NCBI GenBank assembly: GCA_036265815.1
Contig: DATAOI010000028.1
Location: forward strand, 46,681-110,680
Source: Gemmatimonadales bacterium
GTDB taxonomy: Bacteria > Gemmatimonadota > Gemmatimonadetes > Gemmatimonadales > GWC2-71-9
Reading direction: 5' to 3'
Length of the DNA: 64,000 bases
Shown in pieces: positions 34,055 to 42,844 of the stretch; position 1 is the stretch's first letter, and every line of letters starts with the position of its first letter. A program made the translations under genes and the position numbers. The notes under the pieces are model-generated. The model was not told the DNA's origin. It was given only the letters and a program-made list of their open reading frames with translations, and ran no database searches.

Positions 34055-34986
34055 CGGCACGCCATGTCGTGTAGCCACGCGGCGGCCTCGATACCCCAAG
34101 GCTTTCCGACAAGGCTCGGCAATGGGCGTCCGGCCAGGGCGGGATTCAGGACGCCGACAACCGCTCGTGCGAGGGACGGCAGGTCGCCCGCGAGGACGGC
34201 CCGTGCGTAAGCGCGGACGGCCGTGCCGCGGCGGCCGCTCCGGAGTGCGTTCCACGCCACCCACCGGTAGATGTAGGCCCGATCCACCCGCCGGCTTCCC
34301 CGCACCGCCGCGTAACGCGCCTCCAGGAGGCTCATCTCGGCCGGCACATCCGCTGAATCCGCCGAGGCATTGCTCACGTGGAGGAGATAGGCGACCAATG
34401 CACGGTCCACCACGGCAGGGCGTGCAGCCTGTCCAAGCCGGATCCAAAGATCCCAATCCGCCATATGCCGCAGGCCGAGGTCGAACGGTCCGACCCGGTG
34501 CAGGAGCGCCCTCCTCACGAACACGTTGGAGGAACCCGCGGGGACGGTGTTCCGTCGCGGCAAGTCCCGGAGCAACCGATCGGGCATGGGAGGAGGACCT
34601 CCGGCTATGATGTGCAGCGCCGGGGACACGGCGACTGCGCCGCAGTAGGCCCACTCGCAATGACTGCGACGCACGGCGTCCAGTTGACGAGCCAGCTTCT
34701 CGGGGGCCCAGAGATCGTCGTCGTCCAGAAAGGCGACCCATTCGCCGGTCGCCTCCATGACACCCCGGTTCCGAGCAGCACTGACTCCCAGAGCCCGTTC
34801 ATGGCGGATCAGCCGGATCCTCGGGTCACCCAGCCCGCTTACCAACGCGGACGTCCCGTCCGTCGATCCGTCATCCACGATGATCACCTCGATGTCGACC
34901 TCCAGCTGAGCGAAAACGCTGTGAAGCGTTCGACTCAAGAGCTCGCAGCGCTGGTGCGTCGGGATGACGACGGAAATCTCATGCAT
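34051..34986 (-). CDS. Glycosyltransferase family 2
   Basis: 311 residues from ATG 34986; the frame remains open to 35730, but only across the GT-C gene. The GT-A fold is plain: EISVVIPTHQR, IIVDDGSTDGT, the DxD stretch LDDDDLWAPEK and the acceptor loop GSSNVFVRRALLHRVGPFD. The catalytic acidic residue is in MADWDLWIRL. TGA and ATG share a base with the GT-C gene upstream (TGATG), and the end overlaps the methyltransferase start, so three genes form one operon. Donor unknown. Confidence 0.82.
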   Translation of the reverse strand: MHEISVVIPTHQRCELLSRTLHSVFAQLEVDIEVIIVDDGSTDGTSALVSGLGDPRIRLIRHERALGVSAARNRGVMEATGEWVAFLDDDDLWAPEKLARQLDAVRRSHCEWAYCGAVAVSPALHIIAGGPPPMPDRLLRDLPRRNTVPAGSSNVFVRRALLHRVGPFDLGLRHMADWDLWIRLGQAARPAVVDRALVAYLLHVSNASADSADVPAEMSLLEARYAAVRGSRRVDRAYIYRWVAWNALRSGRRGTAVRAYARAVLAGDLPSLARAVVGVLNPALAGRPLPSLVGKPWGIEAAAWLHDMACR

Positions 34987-36746
34987 CAGGTGCGCCGTCG
35001 GGCAGGATACCGCCCAGCACGCCTGGGGAACTCGGGTCCTTCCCTCAGCTCGATTCGCTCGGGCTTGAGAGGCATGGGTCGAACGGTTGCGATGCCCAGC
35101 CGTGGCACAAGGCCGGGCGGGTCCGGGCGAGGTCCGCTTGCAGAGGCCGAGGGGAAGGCGTCTCCCCGACCCGGCGCAAAGTAGAACACCTGAGCACCGC
35201 GCAAGGAGTCTTCCCCGGTCAGGTTTGCGTGCTGGCGAAGCCAGATCTCCTCCGGCGCGGGCTCGCCGATATCTACGATCTTCACCAACGCCACCTTCCG
35301 GCGTGCCTCCAAGGCTCGTACCAGGTCGGAAGGCACTCGCCGTTGATGCAGTTGACCAACCCAGGACAGAATCGGCGCGCTCCCATGCATGTAGCGGGCG
35401 ATTCCGAGGACGCCAGAGGGAATCGAGTGCACAATGATGAGATCTGACGCGTCCCCCCAGGCCGCCAGCCTCGTACCCACCTGGCTGAGGGGCTCCCATG
35501 AGCGGGACGGAAAGGTGAACACGGCACGGATCCCGGGAGCCCAGGTGGCCAGGATCAAAGCCAGGAACACGAGGCGTGCACGCGGCCCGATCTGGCCTAG
35601 CCCCACCGCGGCCAACAGCATCGCCGCGGGCATCCCGGGGAGAGCGTATCGTGCGACGGAAGCCGTGTCGGTGCCGCGGACGAGGTCGAAGGCGAGGGGC
35701 CCAAGGCATGCCGCGGCCAGCCAGAGCCACAGTAGCCCGTATGGTGGAGAGAACAAGGACTTCATGCCCCGGCGCGCCCAGCCTAAACCCAGCAGCAGAA
35801 ACAGGGCGGCGGTCAGCCGGTCTGCGGACTTGGAACCGTCCCAGTCACCGAAGCTGGCCAGCAGGCTCCACGCGAGCTTGATGGGCGCCTTGATCCGATA
35901 CCTCCACGATATTGGGTCGCCATACAGCCATTGGCCGCTGACCCGCCAGCGGCTGAAACTCTCTGGCAGCAGCCGGTACCATGGGAGCGTCAAGAGTGCC
36001 GCCACGCCTAGGAGCGCCAGCAGAGACGACCGCCGCAGCCGCCCGGGATACATGATCAGCCAGGTGATACAGGCGATCCACACGAATGCAAAGAAGTAGT
36101 GCGTCAGCAGCCCAGCCGAACCAGCGACGCACCAGAGTAGCGCCCACCACGGCCGCGGGCCCCGACGCTGGAGTTCCACGGTCCCCCAGGCCAGGGCCAA
36201 CGTCAGGAACCAGAGCAGCGAGTACATCCGTCCCTCGACCGAGTAGTAGAGGCTCACCGGGGCGAAAGCGTAGAGCACGCACGCGGAGAGCGCCGTCTGG
36301 TTCCCGCCTAGATGTCGGCCAAGCAACCACAAGAGCGGAAGCGCGGCGAGGGCCCAAAATACCGAGAAGCATCGAAGGGCCGTATCGCTGGTCCCCAAGG
36401 CGCGGGTCCATCCGTGCAACAGGAGGTAGTAGAGCGGCGGGCTGGTATCGGAGAGCAGCACCGCTCTCACCACCCGCTGCGCCGAGGCCGGAGGTCGCTC
36501 GTGCTCGATATACCTGCGATAGAGCGCTGGCAGCTCGGCCCCGGGCCATTCCACGTAATCGCCCAACCGAGGATTCGCCTCAGCCGCCGGGTGCTCCAGG
36601 CTGTGGCCTGTGGCCATTGCCAGAGAGAACACGTCATCGACGCCCAGGGGCCGCTGATACGCCAGCGCGATCCTGAGCAGCACCGCTAGCCCCAGCAGGA
36701 CGAGTGTACGGACGCCTTGTGGAGGCACCCGGTTCACGACAGCCAC
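34986..36746 (-). CDS. GT-C membrane glycosyltransferase (GT39/ArnT-like)
   Basis: A 586-residue protein with about eleven membrane helices. The first extracytoplasmic loop has GVDDVFS (residues ~35-41), the acidic pair typical of GT39/ArnT-family enzymes that use polyprenyl-phosphate sugars. A SPPLYYLLLHGW motif near residue 102 is also characteristic (the conserved PPLYF/HP-type motif). A soluble C-terminal region (~430-586) follows the last helix. It probably adds a side-branch sugar in the periplasm. GTG start; first gene of the three-gene operon 36746 to 33350. Confidence 0.72.
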   Translation of the reverse strand: MAVVNRVPPQGVRTLVLLGLAVLLRIALAYQRPLGVDDVFSLAMATGHSLEHPAAEANPRLGDYVEWPGAELPALYRRYIEHERPPASAQRVVRAVLLSDTSPPLYYLLLHGWTRALGTSDTALRCFSVFWALAALPLLWLLGRHLGGNQTALSACVLYAFAPVSLYYSVEGRMYSLLWFLTLALAWGTVELQRRGPRPWWALLWCVAGSAGLLTHYFFAFVWIACITWLIMYPGRLRRSSLLALLGVAALLTLPWYRLLPESFSRWRVSGQWLYGDPISWRYRIKAPIKLAWSLLASFGDWDGSKSADRLTAALFLLLGLGWARRGMKSLFSPPYGLLWLWLAAACLGPLAFDLVRGTDTASVARYALPGMPAAMLLAAVGLGQIGPRARLVFLALILATWAPGIRAVFTFPSRSWEPLSQVGTRLAAWGDASDLIIVHSIPSGVLGIARYMHGSAPILSWVGQLHQRRVPSDLVRALEARRKVALVKIVDIGEPAPEEIWLRQHANLTGEDSLRGAQVFYFAPGRGDAFPSASASGPRPDPPGLVPRLGIATVRPMPLKPERIELREGPEFPRRAGRYPARRRT

Positions 36747-36984
36747 TGTGTCGTCATCAATGCTTCCGGTAAGGGGAAGGGGCGTTTGCGTTACGAGTCA
36801 CAACTCGCGAGGGTACACCAGGGAACTCCGCGTCGCCCGAGGTGTGCTCTAGGGTGGAACCGCAACCGCCAGGTGTCAACACCCGTGGTCCGAAGGTGAA
36901 CTTAGAGCGCCATTCTGTCGGCATTGCGCGGCAAGGCGCATCTTTCGCTTCCGTGCAGCACTGATATCGCTGATGGAGGAGTAC

Positions 36985-37005
36985 ATGCCCTGCCATTTCC
37001 AATGA
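36985..37005 (+). other. Possible six-codon leader ORF coupled to the SGNH-hydrolase gene
   Basis: ATG 36985 is preceded by a near-perfect ribosome-binding site (GGAGGA, 36975-36980). It encodes MPCHFQ and stops at a TGA that overlaps the ATG of the SGNH gene (AATGAG). The large gene has no ribosome-binding site of its own at normal distance, so translation by re-initiation from the mini-ORF is plausible. This is an inference from layout only. Confidence 0.35.
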
Positions 37006-38444
37006 GTATTGCAGCCAGGGGCGCGGAGCGGCTGACGGCTACGGTATTGGCAGCACTGTCCGGCTATCTGCTGATAGTGTTTCTACTGGGCGACACCGTT
37101 GCCGGAGCAGTGATCGGTCTCAAGATCATCTTCTTGTTGGTGGCTGCCATCTGGGTTGCCGCCAGATTCGGCGGCCGCTGGCTCATTGCACACGGTCTGA
37201 TATCTCGGGGCATGTTGCTGAACGTGTGCCTGCTCGCTGCGGTACTGCTGCCCTGCTGCATCGCTTCCGACGTTGCTGTCTCCGCCTACCTCGCCAGTGT
37301 GTCGCCTGAGACTGACGAGGGCATTCTCTTCAGCACCGATAGCAACACGGCGATCGGAGAGTGGTATCCTAGGCTCTACTTCCCCACTGAAAAGAATTTC
37401 CGGCTGCACAAGCCCGGCTTCGACCTCAGCGGCGAACACTATGGTGGATTCTATCTTCCTTCCATGCTGCAGTCGCCCACCCTGGTGGACTCGGTGCTCG
37501 ACCGGCACAGAGTTTCCATCCATATCAACGAGCTCGGTTTTCGAGAGACCAGCCCCATCGACTCCTGTAGGATCTTCGCTCTGGGGGACTCATTTACCTT
37601 CGGCTGGGGCGTCACCGATGGCGCCACCTGGCCGGACCTGCTGGAGAATGACCTCGGCACCTGTGTCTATAATCTCGGGGTTCACGACGCGTCGCCCAAA
37701 CAGGAGCTCTTGCTCCTTGAATACCTCTTCTCCCGGCCGAATCGCCCCCACTCCTTGCAACACCTGATATGGATGATTTACGAGGGTAACGACCTGGAGG
37801 ACAGCTATGCGGAGTTGGGTGACCCCAATACACGGGGCGTTCTGACTCGAGCCGTCAAGGGCACGATTGTCGGCAGCGTCCGATCCTTGGCCTATGCTCT
37901 GCGTGACAAGTCGCTCATCAACCGATTCCGAACGGGGGAGGTCCGGCTCACGAGTACGGCCCGGCGGAGGCAATACTCCTCAGCATACAAGGTCGATGGG
38001 GTGACCTTGGTGACACCACTCTTTCACTCGCCGAGGTTTGGGTACATGCTGTTGTCTCCACCTTACCTCCAGAGCGCCTCACAACCGGAGTCGTATGTGC
38101 TCCATCACCCCAACCGCGGGGAGCTCGACAGGGTGTTCGACCGTATGGCTCATCTCAGCGACAGCATGCACTTCAGCGTAACAGTGGCGCTCATGCCCAG
38201 CTCGATTCGACTGTATGCGCCCTACTTCAATCTGATCCCGACGCCTTCGGCCGAGCCCTATTTCCTGAATTATGTGCACCGGCTCGCGGACGCGGAGGGA
38301 TTTGATGTCCTTGACTTGCTTCAGGCCTTCAGGCCCTACGCGCGCACGGAGTTGCTCTACTTTCGCGATGACGACCATCTGAACCGGCGGGGGAGCGAGC
38401 TAACGGCCAGGATGATTTCGGAACACGTCGGCAAGCGGTGGTAG
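37002..38444 (+). CDS. Membrane-anchored SGNH/GDSL hydrolase-like protein, copy 1
   Basis: 480 residues from ATG 37002; the open frame begins further up at a TTG. Two or three membrane helices occupy residues ~10-110, followed by an SGNH-hydrolase fold. The nucleophile block is FALGDSFTFGWG (Ser near residue 195) and the catalytic Asp/His is in FRDDDHLNRRG near 455. Such proteins (AlgJ/X- or OafB-SGNH-like) move or remove acetyl groups on polysaccharides outside the cytoplasmic membrane. It is a clear paralogue of the gene at 42845, sharing long blocks such as SMLQSPTLVDSV / SMLQSRTLVDSV and IWMIYEGNDLEDSYAE. Its 3' end overlaps the convergent GT-C-like gene by 45 bp. Confidence 0.75.
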   Translation: MSIAARGAERLTATVLAALSGYLLIVFLLGDTVAGAVIGLKIIFLLVAAIWVAARFGGRWLIAHGLISRGMLLNVCLLAAVLLPCCIASDVAVSAYLASVSPETDEGILFSTDSNTAIGEWYPRLYFPTEKNFRLHKPGFDLSGEHYGGFYLPSMLQSPTLVDSVLDRHRVSIHINELGFRETSPIDSCRIFALGDSFTFGWGVTDGATWPDLLENDLGTCVYNLGVHDASPKQELLLLEYLFSRPNRPHSLQHLIWMIYEGNDLEDSYAELGDPNTRGVLTRAVKGTIVGSVRSLAYALRDKSLINRFRTGEVRLTSTARRRQYSSAYKVDGVTLVTPLFHSPRFGYMLLSPPYLQSASQPESYVLHHPNRGELDRVFDRMAHLSDSMHFSVTVALMPSSIRLYAPYFNLIPTPSAEPYFLNYVHRLADAEGFDVLDLLQAFRPYARTELLYFRDDDHLNRRGSELTARMISEHVGKRW

Positions 38445-40301
38445 GGCCGAGTGGCCTTGAGGCCCACGGGAAATGTGAGGGGTGCTGACGGAATCCTTCG
38501 CTGACCGAAATCGAACGCGGTATGCCACGGTGCCGTTGCCGCGCTGCCACTCGATCCGCCCTCCCCTCCGTGCCACGGCTGCGAGCAGCGCTTGCAGCTC
38601 GGCATCGCTGGCACTTGAAACGAACAACCATGCATCCCGACCAACTCCAGCGTGAAGGATCCGGCGGACCTCGGCTTGAGCCCAGCCTGAGTCTGGATGG
38701 GCGGGCAGATCCTCCGGCGCCACGCCGGCGAGGGCCTCCACGCCACTGGGAAGACCGATCACCTCGCGCCGACCCCTGAAGCCACGAATGAGACTATCTT
38801 CAGAGCTTCCGTCACCGTTCTTCCCCTGGTTCGCTTGCGCTGCGGCTTGACTGTGCGCCGCCCATCGAAGGCGCTGCCTGTCGGGAGCGTGCCAATCCGT
38901 GGTATAGAACATCCAGAGCGGCACACCCTCTACGTAGAGGTACACCGGTTCGCCTTGGTTTCCCTGCTCGATCTGGCTGATCACGCCGCGGGTGTCTCCA
39001 CTGATCAGGGGAGGATGAGTGGTGAACTCGAACACAGACCGGGCACGCCAGGCGAACAGGAGCCCCACCACTATAGCAGTGGCCCCGCGGCGCGCGCGCA
39101 AGGGTAGCTGATCGACGAGGATCCCAATCGCCGCTCCGTAGACCATGAAGAGCAGCGGTGAGAGAAATAACAGGAGCCGATCCGCGATCGGGTACTTCCC
39201 CAGCGCGGAGGCGACTCCGACTGCGCCATACGGCACCGTCAGCAGCAGCGCCGCGGACAGCCCGTGGCGACGCACCGCGGCATACAGCCCGACTAGGAAT
39301 AGGCCGCCAAGAGCGTACGCCGCCGCGAACCAATTGGCGGAGACCGGTCGGAACACCGGTTCCACCAGAGTGTACCGCGCCGCGCGCAGGACCCGGTGCA
39401 CGATGTCGGGCGCCCCCGGCAGGAGAAATGTCCCCTCCCAATACTGACGCAGATAGGGATCTGCAGTGCCTTGACGATATGTCAGCACATAGAGGATGAA
39501 GAAGGCTGAGGACCACACGCCGAGCGTCAATGCCACGTCGCGTCTCCAGCGCGGGGCTGCGCGCACACGTGGCTCCGCGATGAGCGCGGCACCGCTGCCC
39601 GCGAGGATGAAGATCGAGGGCTGCGAGATCCAAAGGCCGAGCATCCCACCGACCAGCAGGCGCCGCCAGGCTTTGCTGGACTCGGCGTGGCGCACGACGG
39701 ACAGTACGAGGGCCAGGAGAACCACCGTGGTGCAGGCGTCCACCCCATACTGCTTGACCTCACTGGAGTAGTAGATGAGGGGGAGGGAGATGGACGCGAG
39801 TGCCGTTACCACCACGGCTGGGAGCTCCCCGAGCAGTTGCCGAGCGACCGGCCAGATCACCAGCAGAAGCAGGACTCCGGCGGCGAGAGGGACCGCGCGC
39901 AAAGAATACTCGCTGACGCCGACACTTCGAGTCACCAGCCACTCTGCCCAGAGGAAGGGCATCGGAGCGAACTGATGGTAATCGAGGGTCCCCGCGAGGC
40001 TGGCGGGGGAGCGCGAAGCAATGTTCAGCGCGAGAGACGCCTCGTCGAGCCAGAGGGGGCGCCGGCCTGCGTAGACCGCCAGCCGGAGCCCCAGTCCCAG
40101 CACAGTCAGGCCGGCGATAATGACTCGGGAGACTCGGCGCGGTTCCCCTGCAGCTATGGCCTGCCGGTATCGGCTGCCAAGGAACACGGCACGACCCTGG
40201 TTGGAGAGTTCCTCTATGGTGGGCTCCAAAATGGCCTCGGTCAAGGTGGGCGGTTCGGTCCACGATCTCCCGCGCCAGCAGCTGCGCATCGCGTTGGCCA
40301 C
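38400..40301 (-). CDS. GT39-like polytopic membrane glycosyltransferase
   Basis: A 633-residue protein read from a GTG; helices begin only at residue ~58, so the true start may be further in. The first periplasmic loop has RPLWLDEASLALN (~80-92), the D-E motif of GT39/ArnT-like polyprenyl-phosphate sugar transferases. YYSSEVKQYG (~175) is a second family motif. About eleven helices are followed by a ~200-residue soluble tail with no similarity that I recognise. It is divergent from the next gene by only 20 bp, so its promoter must lie within that gene or be shared. Confidence 0.65.
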   Translation of the reverse strand: MANAMRSCWRGRSWTEPPTLTEAILEPTIEELSNQGRAVFLGSRYRQAIAAGEPRRVSRVIIAGLTVLGLGLRLAVYAGRRPLWLDEASLALNIASRSPASLAGTLDYHQFAPMPFLWAEWLVTRSVGVSEYSLRAVPLAAGVLLLLVIWPVARQLLGELPAVVVTALASISLPLIYYSSEVKQYGVDACTTVVLLALVLSVVRHAESSKAWRRLLVGGMLGLWISQPSIFILAGSGAALIAEPRVRAAPRWRRDVALTLGVWSSAFFILYVLTYRQGTADPYLRQYWEGTFLLPGAPDIVHRVLRAARYTLVEPVFRPVSANWFAAAYALGGLFLVGLYAAVRRHGLSAALLLTVPYGAVGVASALGKYPIADRLLLFLSPLLFMVYGAAIGILVDQLPLRARRGATAIVVGLLFAWRARSVFEFTTHPPLISGDTRGVISQIEQGNQGEPVYLYVEGVPLWMFYTTDWHAPDRQRLRWAAHSQAAAQANQGKNGDGSSEDSLIRGFRGRREVIGLPSGVEALAGVAPEDLPAHPDSGWAQAEVRRILHAGVGRDAWLFVSSASDAELQALLAAVARRGGRIEWQRGNGTVAYRVRFRSAKDSVSTPHISRGPQGHSALPPLADVFRNHPGR

Positions 40302-40321
40302 GTGAGGAATTGAGCTATCCC

Positions 40322-41968
40322 ATGGCGGCGCTCCCCATCCTGATTGGCTCCATCCTGATTGCCTTCGACTGCTCGATCCAGGTGGTCAGCTCGATCCTGT
40401 TCGCCACCGGCGTGCCACTCGACTGGTTTCAGGTCCCGCTGGCCACAGCGATGGCCGCCGGCTTCGGGTGGTGGGTGGCCCGGCACTATGCCGAGGGAGA
40501 TCGCGGTCGCGCGTTCGGGGTCGCGGCGGGAATCAGCATCACCGCGTTTCTCCTGTTCGCTCTCCTCAGCAGCCAGCTCTACGACGTCTCCTGGGATGGG
40601 CAAACCTATCACGCGGAAGCGATTGCTCAGCTCGCGGCAGGCTGGAACCCGTTCCGGGGCCAACTGCTCCCCCCAGTCGACTATCCGACGGAACTGGCGT
40701 TCTTCGCTAAGGGACCCTGGATCAGTGCCGCAGCCCTGTACAGGCTCACCGGCAGCTTCGAGGCCGGCAAAGCCTTTCATCCGACGCTCATGCTGGCATG
40801 CTGTCTCTTCTGGGTTGCGGCCCTTCGGTCACTCGAGAAGATCACCCGCGGTCTGACCTGCCTGCTGGGTGTCATGGTGGCGTTGAACCCAGTCAGTACT
40901 TACCAGATGCATTCGTATTACGTCGATGGGCAACTTTCCTCATTGTTGGCCACAACGATCGCTCTGCTCCTCCTGATCGGCCGGCGTGGGGACCGGCCGC
41001 TGCTGGCCGTCCTGGCCCTCGTCGTGATTCTGACGATCAACGCGAAACTCACCGGCGCGCTCTACCTCGGGATCATCGGGTCAGGATATTGGTTGTGGTT
41101 TGCCAGGGCCTGCAAACCACGGCGGGCAGAGCTAGCTGCATGGCTCCTGGCCGGCGGAGCCTTGGGCGGGTTACTCGTCGGCTATAATCCCTACATTACG
41201 CAATTCGCCAAGTTCCTGATCACGAAGGGGAACGCGTTCTACCCGCATCCCAGCTGGAGAGCGATCGTCAGCATCGAGTCCCAGGGGATCTTCCCGGGCA
41301 CCGGACGATTCGCGCGTTTGATGCTGTCGCTCTTGGCACCATCGCAAGTCACTCCCACTCCGCCGGTCACGATCAAGCTTCCCCTCACCTTCACATGGCT
41401 CGAAATCAAGCAGTTCGCCTACCCGGACGTGCGGGTCGGCGGGTTTGGGCCGCTGTTTAGTGGGGCGCTGCTCCTGTCGGTTGCCGCTCTGCCCCTGCTG
41501 GTCTGGCGAGACCGGCAGCGCTTACGTAATTCCAGCATTCTGTACCTGCTGGTGGCCCTGATCGGGATCAGCGCGCTGTCGTTTTCCGAAACCTGGTGGG
41601 CCCGCTTCGCTCCTCAACTGTGGCTGCTACCCCTTCTAGTGGGAGTCGTTGGGCTGGTCGTGGCTGACCATGGAAGAAGCCGGTGGCTAAGCTTGGCCTT
41701 GATCCTCATCCTGTTGTTCAACGACCTCATGATCGGGGCGCGGTATGTGACGTTCGCCTTCCAGCAAAGCCGCGCTGTTGCCCAACAGTTGGCGACCCTT
41801 AAGCGCGAGACGAAGCCAATAATCGTGGATTTCAATGACATCCCCGCTTCGCGTTATCGGCTCGGACTGCACGGCATACCCTATGTCGAGATGGACACGC
41901 TTCCCTGCGCGCAGGCGGACCGGGAGAGGATTGTGATGTCGGAAGCGATGTTCTGTGAACCTAAATAG
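40322..41968 (+). CDS. Polytopic membrane protein of unknown function (possible GT-C)
   Basis: 548 residues from ATG 40322, with GAGGA 13 bases upstream. The frame opens at a TTG four codons earlier. About eleven membrane helices are evident. The first long loop has WDGQTYHAEAIAQLAAGWNPF and PTELAFFAKGPWISAAALY, recalling GT-C enzymes in which an early D and an aromatic-rich loop bind the lipid-linked sugar. A short C-terminal soluble part ends in CAQADRERIVMSEAMFCEPK. No family name can be assigned with confidence. Confidence 0.5.
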   Translation: MAALPILIGSILIAFDCSIQVVSSILFATGVPLDWFQVPLATAMAAGFGWWVARHYAEGDRGRAFGVAAGISITAFLLFALLSSQLYDVSWDGQTYHAEAIAQLAAGWNPFRGQLLPPVDYPTELAFFAKGPWISAAALYRLTGSFEAGKAFHPTLMLACCLFWVAALRSLEKITRGLTCLLGVMVALNPVSTYQMHSYYVDGQLSSLLATTIALLLLIGRRGDRPLLAVLALVVILTINAKLTGALYLGIIGSGYWLWFARACKPRRAELAAWLLAGGALGGLLVGYNPYITQFAKFLITKGNAFYPHPSWRAIVSIESQGIFPGTGRFARLMLSLLAPSQVTPTPPVTIKLPLTFTWLEIKQFAYPDVRVGGFGPLFSGALLLSVAALPLLVWRDRQRLRNSSILYLLVALIGISALSFSETWWARFAPQLWLLPLLVGVVGLVVADHGRSRWLSLALILILLFNDLMIGARYVTFAFQQSRAVAQQLATLKRETKPIIVDFNDIPASRYRLGLHGIPYVEMDTLPCAQADRERIVMSEAMFCEPK

Positions 41969-42120
41969 GCCCTCGCCTTCACGGCCATCCTTCCGAGGAG
42001 CCGCACGGCGAGCCGTGGCACATCCACCGTTTAGGCCTCCTCCTTGACTCCGGACTTACCCGGGGACAAGCTAAGTTTGTTCCGGACCCCAACCGACGCA
42101 GCGGGTTACCCAGAGGCTGG

Positions 42121-42831
42121 ATGACACTTCAGCTTGCCCCCCGGCGAGTTGCCGCCATCCTTCTGTGCGGGGTGGCCCTACTGACTCTCGGTCAGTTACT
42201 CGCGCTTTATGTGGTGCATTCGGGGGGACATCAGGACACCAGTGCAATCCTCCGTGTCGCGAGTTTCCGAGGTGACAATAACCTGGAGACTTGGTACAGC
42301 TCCATGCTGCTGGTGGAATGCGCGCTGCTTCTCAGTGTGATTGCGCTGGCTACTCGGGCCCAGCTCGCGCCGGATTGGGTCGCTTGGGCGGGGCTTGCCG
42401 GGACGTTCTTTTTCCTCTCAATCGACGATCTCTGCCGTTTCCATGAGATGATGAGTGACCCAATGGATCTCCTTTTCGAGTATCCGGGTCCTCTGCAATA
42501 TTCCTGGGTGATCCCTGGCATGCTGTTCGTCATAGTCTTTGCCGTCGTGTTCACACCGTTTGTGAACCGGCTCCCCCGGCGCTCGCGTTGGTCATTCATC
42601 GGCGCTGGCGCCCTGTACGTCGGCGGTGCCCTCGGGATGGAAATGGCCTTGGGGATCGAGGCTAAGTCCCATGGCTCAAGCACTCTGCTATTTGATCTAT
42701 TGCTTTCTACCAAGAAGCTGATGCAGCTGCTCGGCAGTATAGCCTTCCTCTGCGCGCTCCTCACCCATGTGCGAGACTACCTGCCCGACCTGAGCGTCCG
42801 CCCGATCGCCGTTAGCTCAGAGCGGCCGTGA
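42121..42831 (+). CDS. Small polytopic membrane protein of unknown function
   Basis: 236 residues with about six hydrophobic helices and a conserved-looking acidic stretch between helices 3 and 4 (SIDDLCRFHEMMSDPMDLL). The ATG has CAGAGG at a suitable distance. It lies 152 bases after the GT-C-like gene and 13 bases before the second SGNH-hydrolase gene, so it probably belongs with the latter. An acyl-carrier or channel partner is only a guess; I do not recognise the family. Confidence 0.5.
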   Translation: MTLQLAPRRVAAILLCGVALLTLGQLLALYVVHSGGHQDTSAILRVASFRGDNNLETWYSSMLLVECALLLSVIALATRAQLAPDWVAWAGLAGTFFFLSIDDLCRFHEMMSDPMDLLFEYPGPLQYSWVIPGMLFVIVFAVVFTPFVNRLPRRSRWSFIGAGALYVGGALGMEMALGIEAKSHGSSTLLFDLLLSTKKLMQLLGSIAFLCALLTHVRDYLPDLSVRPIAVSSERP

Positions 42832-42844
42832 CAGCCGGGGCGTG

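Noticed and set aside
42044..42077. TTGACT followed by TAAGTT as a promoter for the small membrane protein gene
   Set aside because: Spacing is 22 bp and no hexamer at 16-18 bp resembles a -10.
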